DNA of 64,000 bases, from assembly GCF_001945365.1 (NCBI RefSeq), contig NZ_MSTQ01000009.1, positions 62,001 to 126,000 on the forward strand, in the 5' to 3' direction. Shown piece after piece: positions 38,174 to 47,469 of the stretch. The position numbers were made by a program, and so were the translations under genes. A model generated the notes under the pieces. The model ran no database searches. It was not told where the DNA came from and worked only from the letters and a program-made list of their open reading frames with translations. Numbering within the stretch: the stretch's first letter is position 1; the number at the start of each line of letters is the position of its first letter. Source of the stretch: Pseudomonas reinekei. Its GTDB lineage: Bacteria > Pseudomonadota > Gammaproteobacteria > Pseudomonadales > Pseudomonadaceae.

Positions 38174-38764
38174 TTACCTGAAGATCAGCGCTTCGGGCAC
38201 ATCCACATCCCACAACACCCCCGGATCATCCACCGTTACTTCAACCAACCGCCCCTGCGCAAACAACGGCTTGGCCCCGCGATCACCCGACAATGCCATC
38301 AACCCCGATGCAAAACTGCGACCGAAACCCACCGGGTGCCCGTATTCGCCGTCCTGCACCGGCACGCTGATGCAGTCATCAGCAATCTGCGCCACGACGT
38401 GCTCAATGCTCGAAGGCAGGATGAACGGCATATCCCCCAATACCATCAGCCAGCCATCAAGTTGCGCACACGCAGCAACCCCCGCGGCGATGCTGTCACC
38501 CATTCCCGTGGATTCGATCAGTACGATTTCACAGCTATAAGCCTTGGCCATACGAATCACTTGGGGCCGCTCAGCCGTAGTGACCAACACTCGCTTGTCC
38601 AGCGTGGCCGGCAAACTCACCAGCACCTGCTCGACCACCGAACGGACAGCGCCATCACGCCCCGTACAGTCCGCCAGCAACTTGTCCTTTTCCTCGCCTG
38701 CGACCTGCCGAAAGCGGCTGCCCTGCCCCGCCGCCAGAATGACGACGCCGATGGACTCACTCAT
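38174..38764 (-). CDS. MobA/MocA-like molybdenum cofactor nucleotidyltransferase
   Basis: A 196-residue protein with the NTP-transferase start GVVILAAGQGSRF and the Lys of DKLLADC. Proteins of this type next to xdhC and molybdenum hydroxylase genes attach CMP (MocA) or GMP (MobA) to molybdopterin; hydroxylases of the xanthine dehydrogenase family use the cytosine form, so MocA activity is favoured. It overlaps xdhC by four bases. Confidence 0.84.
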   Translation of the reverse strand: MSESIGVVILAAGQGSRFRQVAGEEKDKLLADCTGRDGAVRSVVEQVLVSLPATLDKRVLVTTAERPQVIRMAKAYSCEIVLIESTGMGDSIAAGVAACAQLDGWLMVLGDMPFILPSSIEHVVAQIADDCISVPVQDGEYGHPVGFGRSFASGLMALSGDRGAKPLFAQGRLVEVTVDDPGVLWDVDVPEALIFR

Positions 38765-39744
38765 GCGCCCTCCCGCAACGGCTTCTTCTGTTTCAGCTCG
38801 ACGCCGTTCTTGATCGCGACAATCTCGGCCATCAGCGACAAAGCGATTTCCGCCGGGCTGTGGCTACCAATGTGCAAGCCGATCGGGCCGTGCAGCCGTT
38901 TAATGGACTGTTGCGACAAGCCTAATTGAGCGAGGTTTTCCCGACGTTTCTGGCTGTTGACCCGCGACCCCAGTGCGCCCACGTAGAAGGCTTTGGAATC
39001 CAGGGCGGTGAGCAGCGCCATGTCGTCCAGGCGCGGGTCGTGGGTCAACGCGACAATCGCTGTGCGTTCGTCGGTCTGGATGTTCAGCACTGCATCGTCG
39101 GGCATGCCCGAGACAAAGCGGCCGTGCTGCTCCTCCCAACCGTAGACGAACTCGGTGCGCGGATCGCAGATCAGCACTTCGAAATCCAGCAGCCGCGCCA
39201 TCTCGGCGACATACCGGGACAACTGGCCCGCGCCGATCAGCAGCAGGCGCCAGCGCGGCCCATAAATGGCCCGCAGCGTCTTGCCGTCAAACGTCAGTAC
39301 ATCCGACTTGTCGGCCGGCTGCAACGTCACTTCCCCCGTCGCCACATCCAGCGAACGGGAGACGATTTGATGGTCCTCGCAGCGTGCCAGCAACTCGGCG
39401 ACCCAATCCGCATCACCGACCCGCTCCTCGGTCAAACGCAAGGTGCCGCCGCACGGCAAACCGAAACGCGCGGCCTCTTCACGCGTGACGCCGTAGGTAA
39501 TCAGTTGTACCGGCGGCCCGTCAGGCGGGATTCGACCGTCATGCAACCGCGCAATCAGGTCGTCCTCTACGCAACCGCCGGACACCGAGCCGATCACGAC
39601 ACCGTCCTCGCGCAGCGCCAGCATGGCACCCGGCGCCCGGGGCGCAGTGCCCCAGGTCTGAACCACGCTGTACAACACCACCCGCTGACCGGCGCGGCGC
39701 CACTCCAGCACGCTGCGCAGGACGTTCAGATCGACGCTGTCCAT
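38761..39744 (-). CDS. XdhC/CoxI-family molybdenum cofactor insertion protein
   Basis: A 327-residue protein with the N-terminal CoxI domain (GTAPRAPGAMLALREDGVVIGSVSGGCVEDDLI, about 31-63) and a C-terminal XdhC Rossmann domain (LLLIGAGQLSRYVAEMARLL). XdhC proteins bind sulfurated cofactor and deliver it to the apo-hydroxylase. It touches the stop of the large subunit gene by one base. Confidence 0.9.
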   Translation of the reverse strand: MDSVDLNVLRSVLEWRRAGQRVVLYSVVQTWGTAPRAPGAMLALREDGVVIGSVSGGCVEDDLIARLHDGRIPPDGPPVQLITYGVTREEAARFGLPCGGTLRLTEERVGDADWVAELLARCEDHQIVSRSLDVATGEVTLQPADKSDVLTFDGKTLRAIYGPRWRLLLIGAGQLSRYVAEMARLLDFEVLICDPRTEFVYGWEEQHGRFVSGMPDDAVLNIQTDERTAIVALTHDPRLDDMALLTALDSKAFYVGALGSRVNSQKRRENLAQLGLSQQSIKRLHGPIGLHIGSHSPAEIALSLMAEIVAIKNGVELKQKKPLREGA

Positions 39745-42062
39745 CAGGCCGGCGCCTTCTGCCAGTCTTGCAGTTGATAGCGAACCGGCAGGCTGCGAAT
39801 GCGTTTGCCGGTGGCGGCGAAGATCGCATTACACAGCGCCGGGGCAATCGGCGGCACACCCGGCTCACCCACACCGCCCAAGGGTACGGTGCCGGGTGGC
39901 GTGACCAGATGCACAGCGACTTGCTTCGGGGCCAGTGACATGCGCGCCACTTCGTACATGTGGAAGTTGTCCTGCTGGACCTTGCCGTCCTTGAAGCTGA
40001 TCTCGCCCAACACCGCATTGCCCAGGCCCATGACGCATGCGCCTTCGAACTGTGCGCGAATCCGCTCGGGGTTGATCTGCGGCCCGCAATCCACGGCAAT
40101 GTCGGCCTTGTGCACGATCAACGTGCCATCGTCTTTGACTTCGACCTCGATCACCGCCGCCACGTAGGTGACGAAGCTGTAATGCACCGCGAGCCCCAGG
40201 CCTCGGCCCTTCGGCAACTCGCGGCCCCATCCGGCGGCTTTGGCGGCGGTCTCCAGCACGGTACGCAGGCGCCCGGTATCGATCGGATAGCGCTCGGGCG
40301 ATTCGCCGTAGTTCCACTCTTCGCTCAGGGTGCGAGGATCAATCTGCCGATCCGGCCCGAGCAATTTGATCTGGTACTTGAGCGGGTCCTGCCCGGCCTT
40401 GTGGGCCAGTTCGTCGATGAAGCTCTGGATCGCGAAGCCGTGCGGAATGTTGGACACCGAGCGATACCAGCCCACGCGGGTGTGTGCCGTCGCCTCGGGG
40501 TTTTCCAGGCGCACATTCGGGATGGCGTAGGCCATGTTGGTGAAGCCCATGCCCAACTCGAAAGCCGCTTCGTGATTCATGCCAGGGGCGAACAACGCGG
40601 TAATGCTCGGCGCCACTGTGCGATGCAACCAGCCAGACGGCAGGCCGTCCTTGTTCAGGCTGGCCTTCAGGTACTCGGCCGACACGGTGTGGAAGTAGGA
40701 ACAATGGATGTCGTCCTCACGGGTCCATTGCACGCGCACGGCCTTGCCCGGAAATTCCTTGGCGAGAATGGCCGCTTCGATGATGAAGTCTGGCTTGGAC
40801 TTGCGCCCGAAGCCGCCACCGAGCAAGGTCACGTTGAAAGTGACCTTATCGAATGGCAGCCCAAGACGCTCGCCGATCCGTTCACGGGTGACCTGCGGCG
40901 CCTGACTCGGGCCCCACGCTTCGCACACGCCATCCTTGTAGCGGGCAATGGCGACCATCGGCTCCATCGGTGACTGCGACAGGTGCGGCAGATAGTAGGA
41001 GGCTTCCAGCGTGCTGTCGGCGCCGCTCATGGCTTCGTCGATGTTGCCGGTATTGCGGATGACTTTGCCAGGCTTGAGGGACGCGGCTTCCAGTTCCTTG
41101 CGATAGGCGATCGAGTCGTAACTGGCGTTGGCGCCGTCATCCCACTCGATTTTCAGCGCTTCGCGGCCCTTGATCGCGGCCCACGTGTTATTCGCTACCA
41201 CGGCGATGCCGCCCAGCGGTTGAAATTCCGATGGCAGCGGACGGCTTTCAATTTGCACCACTTTGACCACGCCCGGCACTTTCATCGCCGCGCTGGCATC
41301 GAAGGATTTGACCTTCCCGCCGTACACTGCAGGCCGGGCAATGGTGGCGTACAGCATGCCGTCGAAATGCACATCGGCGCCGTAGACCGCACGGCCGTTG
41401 ACGATGTCGTCACCGTCGATGGCCTTGGTGCCTTCTTTGCCGATGTAGCGGAATTCAGACGGTTGCTTGAGCTTCAGGCTGTCACGCGCCGGTACGGCCA
41501 GGGCACCGGCGGCGGCAGCCAGCGCGCCGTATTCCAGTTCACGACCGGAAGGTTTGTGAATGACTTTGTGCAACTGCGCATGGCATTCGCCGACCGGTAC
41601 TTTCCACTGATTGGCAGCGGCCTGTTCCAGCATGGTCCGCGCGGCGGCGCCACAGCGGCGCATCGGCTCGTACCAGTGGCGCATGCTGCGCGATCCGTCG
41701 GTGTCCTGGTTGCCGAAGCGCACTTCGTCACCCGGTGCCTGCTGCACTTTGACCCGCGCCCAATCAGCTTCCAGTTCGTCGGCAACCACCATGGTCAGAC
41801 TGGTGCGCACGCCCTGGCCCATTTCCGAACGGTTGCACATCACGGTCACCGTGCCATCACCGGCGATGCTCACGTAGACCTTGGGATCATCCACCCAACC
41901 ATTGGGCATGCCGTCGGCGCCGAACTTCTTCACGTCTTCGGCAAACACGTCCTGCCAGCCCCAACTCGCGGCGACCACCAAGGCACTGGTAGCGCCCACG
42001 CCTTTGAGGAAACCACGGCGACTGAGGTTGCTCAGGGCGAAATCCATCGGTAACTGGCTCAT
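39744..42062 (-). CDS. Molybdopterin-binding subunit of a periplasmic aldehyde/isoquinoline oxidoreductase-like enzyme
   Basis: A 772-residue subunit of the IorB class. The N-terminus [20 protein letters not shown] is a twin-arginine signal, so the folded enzyme is exported by Tat. The body has two aldehyde oxidase/xanthine dehydrogenase molybdopterin domains, with [12 protein letters not shown] in the middle and the catalytic Glu in [10 protein letters not shown] near the C-terminus. Family members oxidise N-heterocycles or aldehydes; the substrate here is not known. It overlaps the iron-sulfur subunit by four bases. Confidence 0.9.
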   Translation of the reverse strand: MSQLPMDFALSNLSRRGFLKGVGATSALVVAASWGWQDVFAEDVKKFGADGMPNGWVDDPKVYVSIAGDGTVTVMCNRSEMGQGVRTSLTMVVADELEADWARVKVQQAPGDEVRFGNQDTDGSRSMRHWYEPMRRCGAAARTMLEQAAANQWKVPVGECHAQLHKVIHKPSGRELEYGALAAAAGALAVPARDSLKLKQPSEFRYIGKEGTKAIDGDDIVNGRAVYGADVHFDGMLYATIARPAVYGGKVKSFDASAAMKVPGVVKVVQIESRPLPSEFQPLGGIAVVANNTWAAIKGREALKIEWDDGANASYDSIAYRKELEAASLKPGKVIRNTGNIDEAMSGADSTLEASYYLPHLSQSPMEPMVAIARYKDGVCEAWGPSQAPQVTRERIGERLGLPFDKVTFNVTLLGGGFGRKSKPDFIIEAAILAKEFPGKAVRVQWTREDDIHCSYFHTVSAEYLKASLNKDGLPSGWLHRTVAPSITALFAPGMNHEAAFELGMGFTNMAYAIPNVRLENPEATAHTRVGWYRSVSNIPHGFAIQSFIDELAHKAGQDPLKYQIKLLGPDRQIDPRTLSEEWNYGESPERYPIDTGRLRTVLETAAKAAGWGRELPKGRGLGLAVHYSFVTYVAAVIEVEVKDDGTLIVHKADIAVDCGPQINPERIRAQFEGACVMGLGNAVLGEISFKDGKVQQDNFHMYEVARMSLAPKQVAVHLVTPPGTVPLGGVGEPGVPPIAPALCNAIFAATGKRIRSLPVRYQLQDWQKAPA

Positions 42063-42529
42063 GCCTTGGCCTCCTTCAGGTGGGTGGATGCCTGGCGGAT
42101 GGCGGTCTTGATGCGGTTATAGGTGCCACAGCGGCAGATATTGCCGACCATCGCCTCTTCGATCTGTTCGTCGCTCGGGTTCGGATGGGTCTTGAGCAGT
42201 GCGGTGGCGGACATGATCTGCCCGCCTTGGCAGTAACCGCATTGGGCCACTGCGGAGTCGAGCCAGGCTTGCTGAACCACTTTGCCCACCGGGTCGGCGT
42301 GCAGGTTGTCGATAGTGGTGACGTTCTGGCCGATCACTGAACCGATCGGCGTGATGCAACTGCGCGCCGGCGCGCCTTCGATATGAATGGTGCAAGCACC
42401 GCACAGGCCCATGCCGCAGCCGAATTTGGTGCCGTTATAGCCAGCCACGTCGCGGATCGCCCAGAGCAGCGGCATGTCCTCGGTGACGTCGAGTTGATGG
42501 TCTTGACCATTGAGTTTCAGGGTAATCAT
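42059..42529 (-). CDS. (2Fe-2S)-binding subunit of the molybdenum hydroxylase (IorA-like)
   Basis: A 156-residue protein with two [2Fe-2S] clusters: plant-type CGMGLCGACTIHIEGAPARSC near the N-terminus, then CGYCQGGQIM and GNICRCGTYNRI. It passes electrons from the molybdenum site. It has no signal peptide and is expected to be exported together with the Tat-tagged subunit. The ATG at 42529 is preferred over the GTG two codons before; neither has a good Shine-Dalgarno sequence. No FAD subunit gene is present, as in other IorAB-type enzymes, whose acceptor is often a cytochrome. Confidence 0.92.
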   Translation of the reverse strand: MITLKLNGQDHQLDVTEDMPLLWAIRDVAGYNGTKFGCGMGLCGACTIHIEGAPARSCITPIGSVIGQNVTTIDNLHADPVGKVVQQAWLDSAVAQCGYCQGGQIMSATALLKTHPNPSDEQIEEAMVGNICRCGTYNRIKTAIRQASTHLKEAKA

Positions 42530-42707
42530 GGGCACGCCCGCATATTTCTGAAGTTATGGGGTCGAGCAATCTGCTATGGGATCTTGGTTCGACACGCAGA
42601 TCGACTCAGGCTAATGGGCTCTCTTGTGCGAACGCAGACGTCTGCACCGGGCCTTTGGTGGAACAAATGCTTGCATCGTTAGCCGACAAAGTTAACCCAG
42701 CATTAAC

Positions 42708-42737
42708 AAAAAAGCCCTGCTGAGACAGGGCTTTTTT
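42708..42737. terminator. Terminator downstream of murB
   Basis: AGCCCTG (42713-42719) pairs with CAGGGCT (42726-42732), with A run on the left and T run on the right. On the minus strand it ends the murB operon before the molybdenum hydroxylase genes. Confidence 0.88.
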
Positions 42738-42836
42738 GCTGCAAGCTTCAAGCTGAAAACTTTCCGTGAAAGTGAAACAGCCCATAGCCTGCGATCTGTA
42801 ATTGTAGCTTGTAGCCAGTGGCTTGCCGCTGTTGCA

Positions 42837-43856
42837 CTAATACCGGTTCGGCTCCATTTCCAGCTCGACGTGGAAACGATCTGAAATGTCCTTCTGGATA
42901 CGTTGCGCCAGGTCGAGCAACTGCAGGCCAGTGGCGCTGCCGTAGTTGACCAGTACCAGCGCCTGCAGTTTATGCACGCCCGCATCAGCATCACGGAAAC
43001 CCTTCCAGCCGGCGCGCTCGATCAGCCAGCCTGCGGCGATTTTCATCTGCCCATCGGGTTGCGCGTAAGCCACCAGATCCGGGTATTGCCCCTTGAGCTG
43101 AGCGACCAGTGCCGCGGGCACCAACGGATTCTTGAAGAAACTGCCGGCATTGCCGAGCACCGCCGGGTCCGGGAGCTTTTCATTGCGGATGCTGCAAATG
43201 GCCTGGCTGACATCGGTGGCGGTCGGGTGCTCGATGCCTTGCTCGGTCAGGCGCTGACGCACCGGGCCGTATTCCAGATGCAAATGCGCGACGCGGTTCA
43301 AGACGAAACGTACGCGCAGGATCAACCAGCGCCCCGGCTCCTGTTTGAACAGGCTGTCGCGGTAGGCGAAGTTGCATTCTTCCAGGCTGAAATCGCGCAG
43401 TTCGCCGCTATGGCGATCGAGCGCGGTCAGGCCGGCGAACACGTCCTTGATCTCTACCCCGTAGGCGCCGATGTTCTGCATCGGTGCCGCACCGACGGTG
43501 CCAGGAATCAGGCTGAGATTTTCCAGACCCGACAATCCCTGTGCCAACGTGTGCTGCACAAACGGGTGCCAGGGCTCACCGGCCTCGGCCTCAATCACCA
43601 CCTTGCTGCCGTCATCGCTGAGCACACGAATCCCACGCGAGACCATGCGCAGCACCAACGACTCGATGTCCGCCGTCAGCAGCAAATTGCTGCCGCCGCC
43701 GATCACCAGCACCGGTACCTGATGTTCCAGCCCGTAGGCCAGGGCTTCCCGTACATCGGCGTCATTATGGGCTTCGGCGAACAACCGGGCCCGGACATCC
43801 ACGCCAAAGCTGTTGAACGGTTTGAGGGAAACCTGCGACTGAACCTGCAAACTCAT
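42837..43856 (-). CDS. murB: UDP-N-acetylenolpyruvoylglucosamine reductase
   Basis: A 339-residue type I MurB that completes UDP-MurNAc synthesis. FAD/substrate motifs are VLVIGGGSNLLLTAD (about 48-62), PGTVGAAPMQNIGAYGVE and the catalytic Ser in GNAGSFFKNP; the C-terminal Glu region is VELEMEPNRY. It overlaps the phosphatase gene by four bases. Confidence 0.96.
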   Translation of the reverse strand: MSLQVQSQVSLKPFNSFGVDVRARLFAEAHNDADVREALAYGLEHQVPVLVIGGGSNLLLTADIESLVLRMVSRGIRVLSDDGSKVVIEAEAGEPWHPFVQHTLAQGLSGLENLSLIPGTVGAAPMQNIGAYGVEIKDVFAGLTALDRHSGELRDFSLEECNFAYRDSLFKQEPGRWLILRVRFVLNRVAHLHLEYGPVRQRLTEQGIEHPTATDVSQAICSIRNEKLPDPAVLGNAGSFFKNPLVPAALVAQLKGQYPDLVAYAQPDGQMKIAAGWLIERAGWKGFRDADAGVHKLQALVLVNYGSATGLQLLDLAQRIQKDISDRFHVELEMEPNRY

Positions 43857-44317
43857 AACCGTCCCTTCAGCTCGACCACCAGCAAATCACTGGCGCGCTC
43901 GATCAGATCCAGTACTTGTTCAAACCCCTGATCGCCGTCGTAATACGGGTCCGGGACTTCGTCGACTTCCGACTGATAACGGCGCAGGAACAAATCCAGC
44001 TCAGCCCTGCCCTTGGCTGGTTGCAAAGCCTTGAGGTTGCGCAGGTTGCTGTTGTCCATCGCCAGGATCAGGTCGTAGGTGGCGAAATCGGCGCGGGTCA
44101 CTTGCTGGGCGCGTTGAGCCGACAGGTCGTAGCCACGCAGCTTCGCCGCCGCCTGACTGCGCTTGTCCGGCGCCTTGCCGACGTGCCAGTCACCGGTGCC
44201 GGCGGAGGCGACTTCGACCTGGCCGGCAATCCCCGCCTGACGCAGCTTGTGGCGCAACACGCCTTCAGCCGTGGGCGAACGGCAGATGTTGCCCAGGCAG
44301 ACAAACAGAACCCGCAT
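43853..44317 (-). CDS. Low molecular weight protein tyrosine phosphatase
   Basis: A 154-residue phosphatase with the P-loop VCLGNICRSPTAEG (Cys near residue 7, Arg near 13) and the general acid Asp in VPDPYYDGD. In pseudomonads the gene is embedded between kdsB and murB. Its target protein is not known from the sequence. Confidence 0.94.
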   Translation of the reverse strand: MRVLFVCLGNICRSPTAEGVLRHKLRQAGIAGQVEVASAGTGDWHVGKAPDKRSQAAAKLRGYDLSAQRAQQVTRADFATYDLILAMDNSNLRNLKALQPAKGRAELDLFLRRYQSEVDEVPDPYYDGDQGFEQVLDLIERASDLLVVELKGRL

Positions 44318-45081
44318 CAGGCCTCCAGCAGGCGACGAACGCGCTCAAGGTCTTCAACGGTATCGACACCCGGAGGCGGTGCGATCAGCGCATCGGCGAC
44401 GTGAATCCGCACGCCATGCCATAGCGCACGCAACTGTTCCAGGCACTCGGTATTTTCCAGCCAGCACGGGCCCCAGCTGACGAAATCATGCAGGAAACCG
44501 GCGCGATAGGCGTAGATGCCGATGTGACGGCGGTACGGCACGCCTTCCGGCAACTGCTCGCGGCTCTGGGCGAACGAGTCCCGCGCCCATGGCAGCGTGG
44601 CACGACTGAAGGTCAGCGCCAGGCCATTGAGATCGCTGACGACTTTGACCACGTTGGGGTTGAACAGGGTTTCCACGTCTTCGATCGGCTCGGCCAGGGT
44701 GGCCATGCGCGCTTCGGTGTGGGCGGCCAGGTTGGCGGCGACTTGATCGATCACGCTCGCCGGAATCAACGGCTCGTCACCCTGGACGTTGACCACGATG
44801 GCGTCGGGCGCCAGGCCCAGCTTGGTCGCGACTTCCGCCAGGCGATCAGTACCGGAGTTGTGATCTTCACGGGTCAGCACCACTTCGGCGCCAAAGCCCT
44901 GGCAGGCCTCGACAATGCGCACATCGTCAGTGGCGACCACTACGCGTTGGGCGCTGCTTTTGCTCGCCTGTTCCCAGACGTGCTGGATCATCGGCTTGCC
45001 TGCGATCAACAGCAGCGGTTTGCCCGGCAAACGGGTGGAGGCGTAGCGCGAAGGAATGACAACGGTAAAGGCTGTGGTCAT
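44317..45081 (-). CDS. kdsB: 3-deoxy-manno-octulosonate cytidylyltransferase
   Basis: A 254-residue enzyme that makes CMP-Kdo for lipopolysaccharide. It begins [19 protein letters not shown] with the CTP-binding loop, then [20 protein letters not shown] and NVQGDEPLI. It overlaps ycaR by four bases and the phosphatase gene by one. Confidence 0.96.
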   Translation of the reverse strand: MTTAFTVVIPSRYASTRLPGKPLLLIAGKPMIQHVWEQASKSSAQRVVVATDDVRIVEACQGFGAEVVLTREDHNSGTDRLAEVATKLGLAPDAIVVNVQGDEPLIPASVIDQVAANLAAHTEARMATLAEPIEDVETLFNPNVVKVVSDLNGLALTFSRATLPWARDSFAQSREQLPEGVPYRRHIGIYAYRAGFLHDFVSWGPCWLENTECLEQLRALWHGVRIHVADALIAPPPGVDTVEDLERVRRLLEA

Positions 45082-45263
45082 TTATCCAGGCGCTCGTCGG
45101 TGGTCAGGGTGCGGGCCTCGGTTTCGAGCATCACCGGGATGCCATCGCGAATCGGGTACGCCAGGCCGGCGCCCTTGCTGATCAGCTCGGTCTTGTCGGC
45201 GCTGAGCTTGAGCGGGCCTTTGCAGACCGGGCAAGCGAGGATATCGAGCAATTTGGTGTCCAT
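45078..45263 (-). CDS. ycaR: Trm112/YcaR-family small protein
   Basis: A 61-residue protein: [20 protein letters not shown], with one CxxC, and [10 protein letters not shown] near the end, the standard YcaR pattern. The ATG at 45263 has AGGGA upstream. It sits between lpxK and kdsB as in many gammaproteobacteria. Its role is not established. Confidence 0.93.
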   Translation of the reverse strand: MDTKLLDILACPVCKGPLKLSADKTELISKGAGLAYPIRDGIPVMLETEARTLTTDERLDK

Positions 45264-45288
45264 GAGCATTCCCTGGATAAAAACGGAT

Positions 45289-46299
45289 TTAAGGCAACAG
45301 ACGAGCCGGCAACAGGCGCATCAACTGTGTATCGAACCAGGCCACGAAGGCCGGCGACGGCACAGCATCGACCGCCAGGTACCACCAGTCGGCGGCGGCG
45401 AAGGCACGGCACTTCACCGCGTCCTTTTCGGTCATCACCAACGGCAATGACGGGGTGAAATTCAAGGCTTGCACACTGTATTCAGCGTGGTCGGCGAACG
45501 CGTGCGGCACTGGCTGCCAGTGTAGCGTTTCGAGGGTCTTGAAGAAACGCTGCGGGTTACCGATCCCGGCCACGGCGTGCAGCGCCTGACCTGCGGGAAA
45601 GTGATCGAGGGGGCGGTGCTCACCGCTTTGCAGATTGACCAGCGCGGTCGGTTGCAGCTGGAAGGCAAAACCGCCGTCACGATCGGCCGTCGAGCCGTTA
45701 TAAAGCACTGCATCAACGCTTTGCAGGCGCTCGACCGGTTCGCGCAACGGCCCGGCGGGCAGGCATCGTTGGTTGCCCAGGCCGCGGGCAGCGTCGATCA
45801 GCACCAGTTCCAGATCCCGGGCCAGACGGTAATGCTGCATGCCGTCATCGGAGAGGATCAGGTCCAGCGGTTCGCTCGCCAGCAAGGCTTTGACCGCGGC
45901 GCTGCGGTTCGGGTCGATCATCAGCGGCACGCCGGTGCGTTGCACGATCAACAACGGTTCGTCACCGGCAATCTCCGCGCTGTGCTCCGCCTCGACGCGC
46001 CACGGTAACTGTGGCGGTTTGGCGCCATAACCACGACTGACCACGCCGACCCGCAAACCGCGGCGCTGGCAATGCTGGATCATCCACAGAATCAACGGCG
46101 TTTTGCCGGTGCCGCCGACGGTGATGTTGCCGACGACGATCAGCGGCACGGGCGGCTGGTAGATTTCACCCTCGCCCGCCAGAAAGCGTTTGCGCTTGTT
46201 GTTGACCACACGCCGGTACAACCACTCCAGCGGCTGCAACAGCTTCAGGGCCGGATGGCCTCGGTACCACGCGGCAAGCAGGCGATCGGACATGGCCAT
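45289..46299 (-). CDS. lpxK: Tetraacyldisaccharide 4'-kinase
   Basis: A 336-residue inner-membrane-associated kinase that phosphorylates the lipid A precursor. Walker A is [12 protein letters not shown] (about 57-68), followed by SRGYG and DDGMQH. The N-terminal hydrophobic helix region is short. Its start overlaps the exbD stop by one base (TGATG); an alternative ATG lies two codons later. Confidence 0.95.
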   Translation of the reverse strand: MAMSDRLLAAWYRGHPALKLLQPLEWLYRRVVNNKRKRFLAGEGEIYQPPVPLIVVGNITVGGTGKTPLILWMIQHCQRRGLRVGVVSRGYGAKPPQLPWRVEAEHSAEIAGDEPLLIVQRTGVPLMIDPNRSAAVKALLASEPLDLILSDDGMQHYRLARDLELVLIDAARGLGNQRCLPAGPLREPVERLQSVDAVLYNGSTADRDGGFAFQLQPTALVNLQSGEHRPLDHFPAGQALHAVAGIGNPQRFFKTLETLHWQPVPHAFADHAEYSVQALNFTPSLPLVMTEKDAVKCRAFAAADWWYLAVDAVPSPAFVAWFDTQLMRLLPARLLP

Positions 46300-46727
46300 C
46301 AGGGCGCGGGCGGCGCCGCCTCGACTGTGGTCATGCGCAGGTGGTTGAAGCCGAGTTTGCCGGCGGCGTCCATGGCCGTGATGACCGATTGATGCTGGGA
46401 TTTACCGTCGGCACTGATGGACAGCGGCCGATCGGTGTCGCCATTGGATGCTTTCTGCAACGCGTCCATCAGGGTGGCCAGGTCGCTTTTCGGCAGCACC
46501 TGGTTGTTCACCGAGAACACGCCGTCAGCACTGATGGCGATGTCCAGTGGCTTGTTCTGGTCTTCAGCCGGCGAACCGCTGACGGCCTCGGGCAGATCGA
46601 CGCGCAACTGGGTTTCACGGGTAAAAGTCGTCGTCACGACGAAAAACAGCAACAGGATAAACACCACGTCGATCAACGACGCGAGGTTGATGTCCACGTT
46701 CTCCCGTTGCTTGCGGCGGAATTTCAC
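46299..46727 (-). CDS. ExbD/TolR-family biopolymer transport protein
   Basis: A 142-residue protein with one N-terminal membrane span that carries the proton-path Asp in [15 protein letters not shown], then a periplasmic domain. It pairs with the ExbB/TolQ-like protein upstream, with a four-base overlap. This pair next to lpxK in pseudomonads is not the TonB or Tol system; its energised partner is unknown to me. Confidence 0.9.
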   Translation of the reverse strand: MKFRRKQRENVDINLASLIDVVFILLLFFVVTTTFTRETQLRVDLPEAVSGSPAEDQNKPLDIAISADGVFSVNNQVLPKSDLATLMDALQKASNGDTDRPLSISADGKSQHQSVITAMDAAGKLGFNHLRMTTVEAAPPAP

Positions 46728-47359
46728 GCTTTGCCCTCGGCCAGATCCACATCGCGGTCGCCCTGTACTACCTCGACCAGCTTGATCGCTTCCTGCTCCA
46801 TCCCCACCACCAGTTCATCGATCCGGCGTTGCAGGAACCGATGGAAGAAAACCGACGGGATACCGACCATCAAACCGGCCGCCGTTGTGATCAAGGCCTT
46901 GGAAATACCACCGGCCAGCACCGACGCGTTGGTGGTCATGCCACTGCCGGTAAATGCGCTGAAAATATCGATCATGCCCAATACCGTACCGAGCAAGCCG
47001 AGCAACGGCGCCATGGCGGCGATGGTGCCCAGGGCATTGATGTAGCGCTCCAGCTCGTGGATGACCCGGGCAGCGGCCTCTTCGATGCACTCTTTCATGA
47101 TCTCGCGACCATGTTTGGAGTTGGCCAGGCCCGCAGCCAGGATCTCACCCAGCGGCGAGTTGGCGCGCAGTTCCTTGAGTTTTTCTTTATTGAGTTTTTT
47201 GTCCTTGATCCAGACCCAGACCTGCCCGAGCAAATGCTCCGGGGTCACGCGGCTGGCCCGCAGGGTCCAGAGACGTTCGGCAACGATCGCCATTGCCGCG
47301 ATGGAACTCAGGATGATCGGCAGCATCATCCAGCCGCCGGATTTGACCAATTCCCACAC
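46724..47359 (-). CDS. MotA/TolQ/ExbB-family proton channel protein
   Basis: A 211-residue membrane protein with three spans: near the N-terminus (MMLPIILSSIAAMAIVAERLW), then two in the C-terminal half (INALGTIAAMAPLLGLLGTVLGMI and ISKALITTAAGLMVGIPSVFFHRFL). The start at the GTG at 47359 (MWELVKSGGW) has GAGGGG nine bases upstream; the frame is open to 47389. Works with the ExbD-like protein. Confidence 0.9.
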   Translation of the reverse strand: MWELVKSGGWMMLPIILSSIAAMAIVAERLWTLRASRVTPEHLLGQVWVWIKDKKLNKEKLKELRANSPLGEILAAGLANSKHGREIMKECIEEAAARVIHELERYINALGTIAAMAPLLGLLGTVLGMIDIFSAFTGSGMTTNASVLAGGISKALITTAAGLMVGIPSVFFHRFLQRRIDELVVGMEQEAIKLVEVVQGDRDVDLAEGKA

Positions 47360-47469
47360 AGTGTCAGTCCCCTCGAAAAAGTGCGCCACTCTAACATAGG
47401 GGGTCGGCGCACCGAAGACTGTGATGTCGCATCCGGTCGGCCTTTAATAGCGCCCGGTTATTGATTCAA

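Noticed and set aside
42738..42836. Possible small RNA or repeat between the terminator and murB
   Set aside because: The stretch has GC-skewed short echoes (AAGCTTCAAGCTG, TTGTAGC) but no promoter-terminator pair or clear hairpin.
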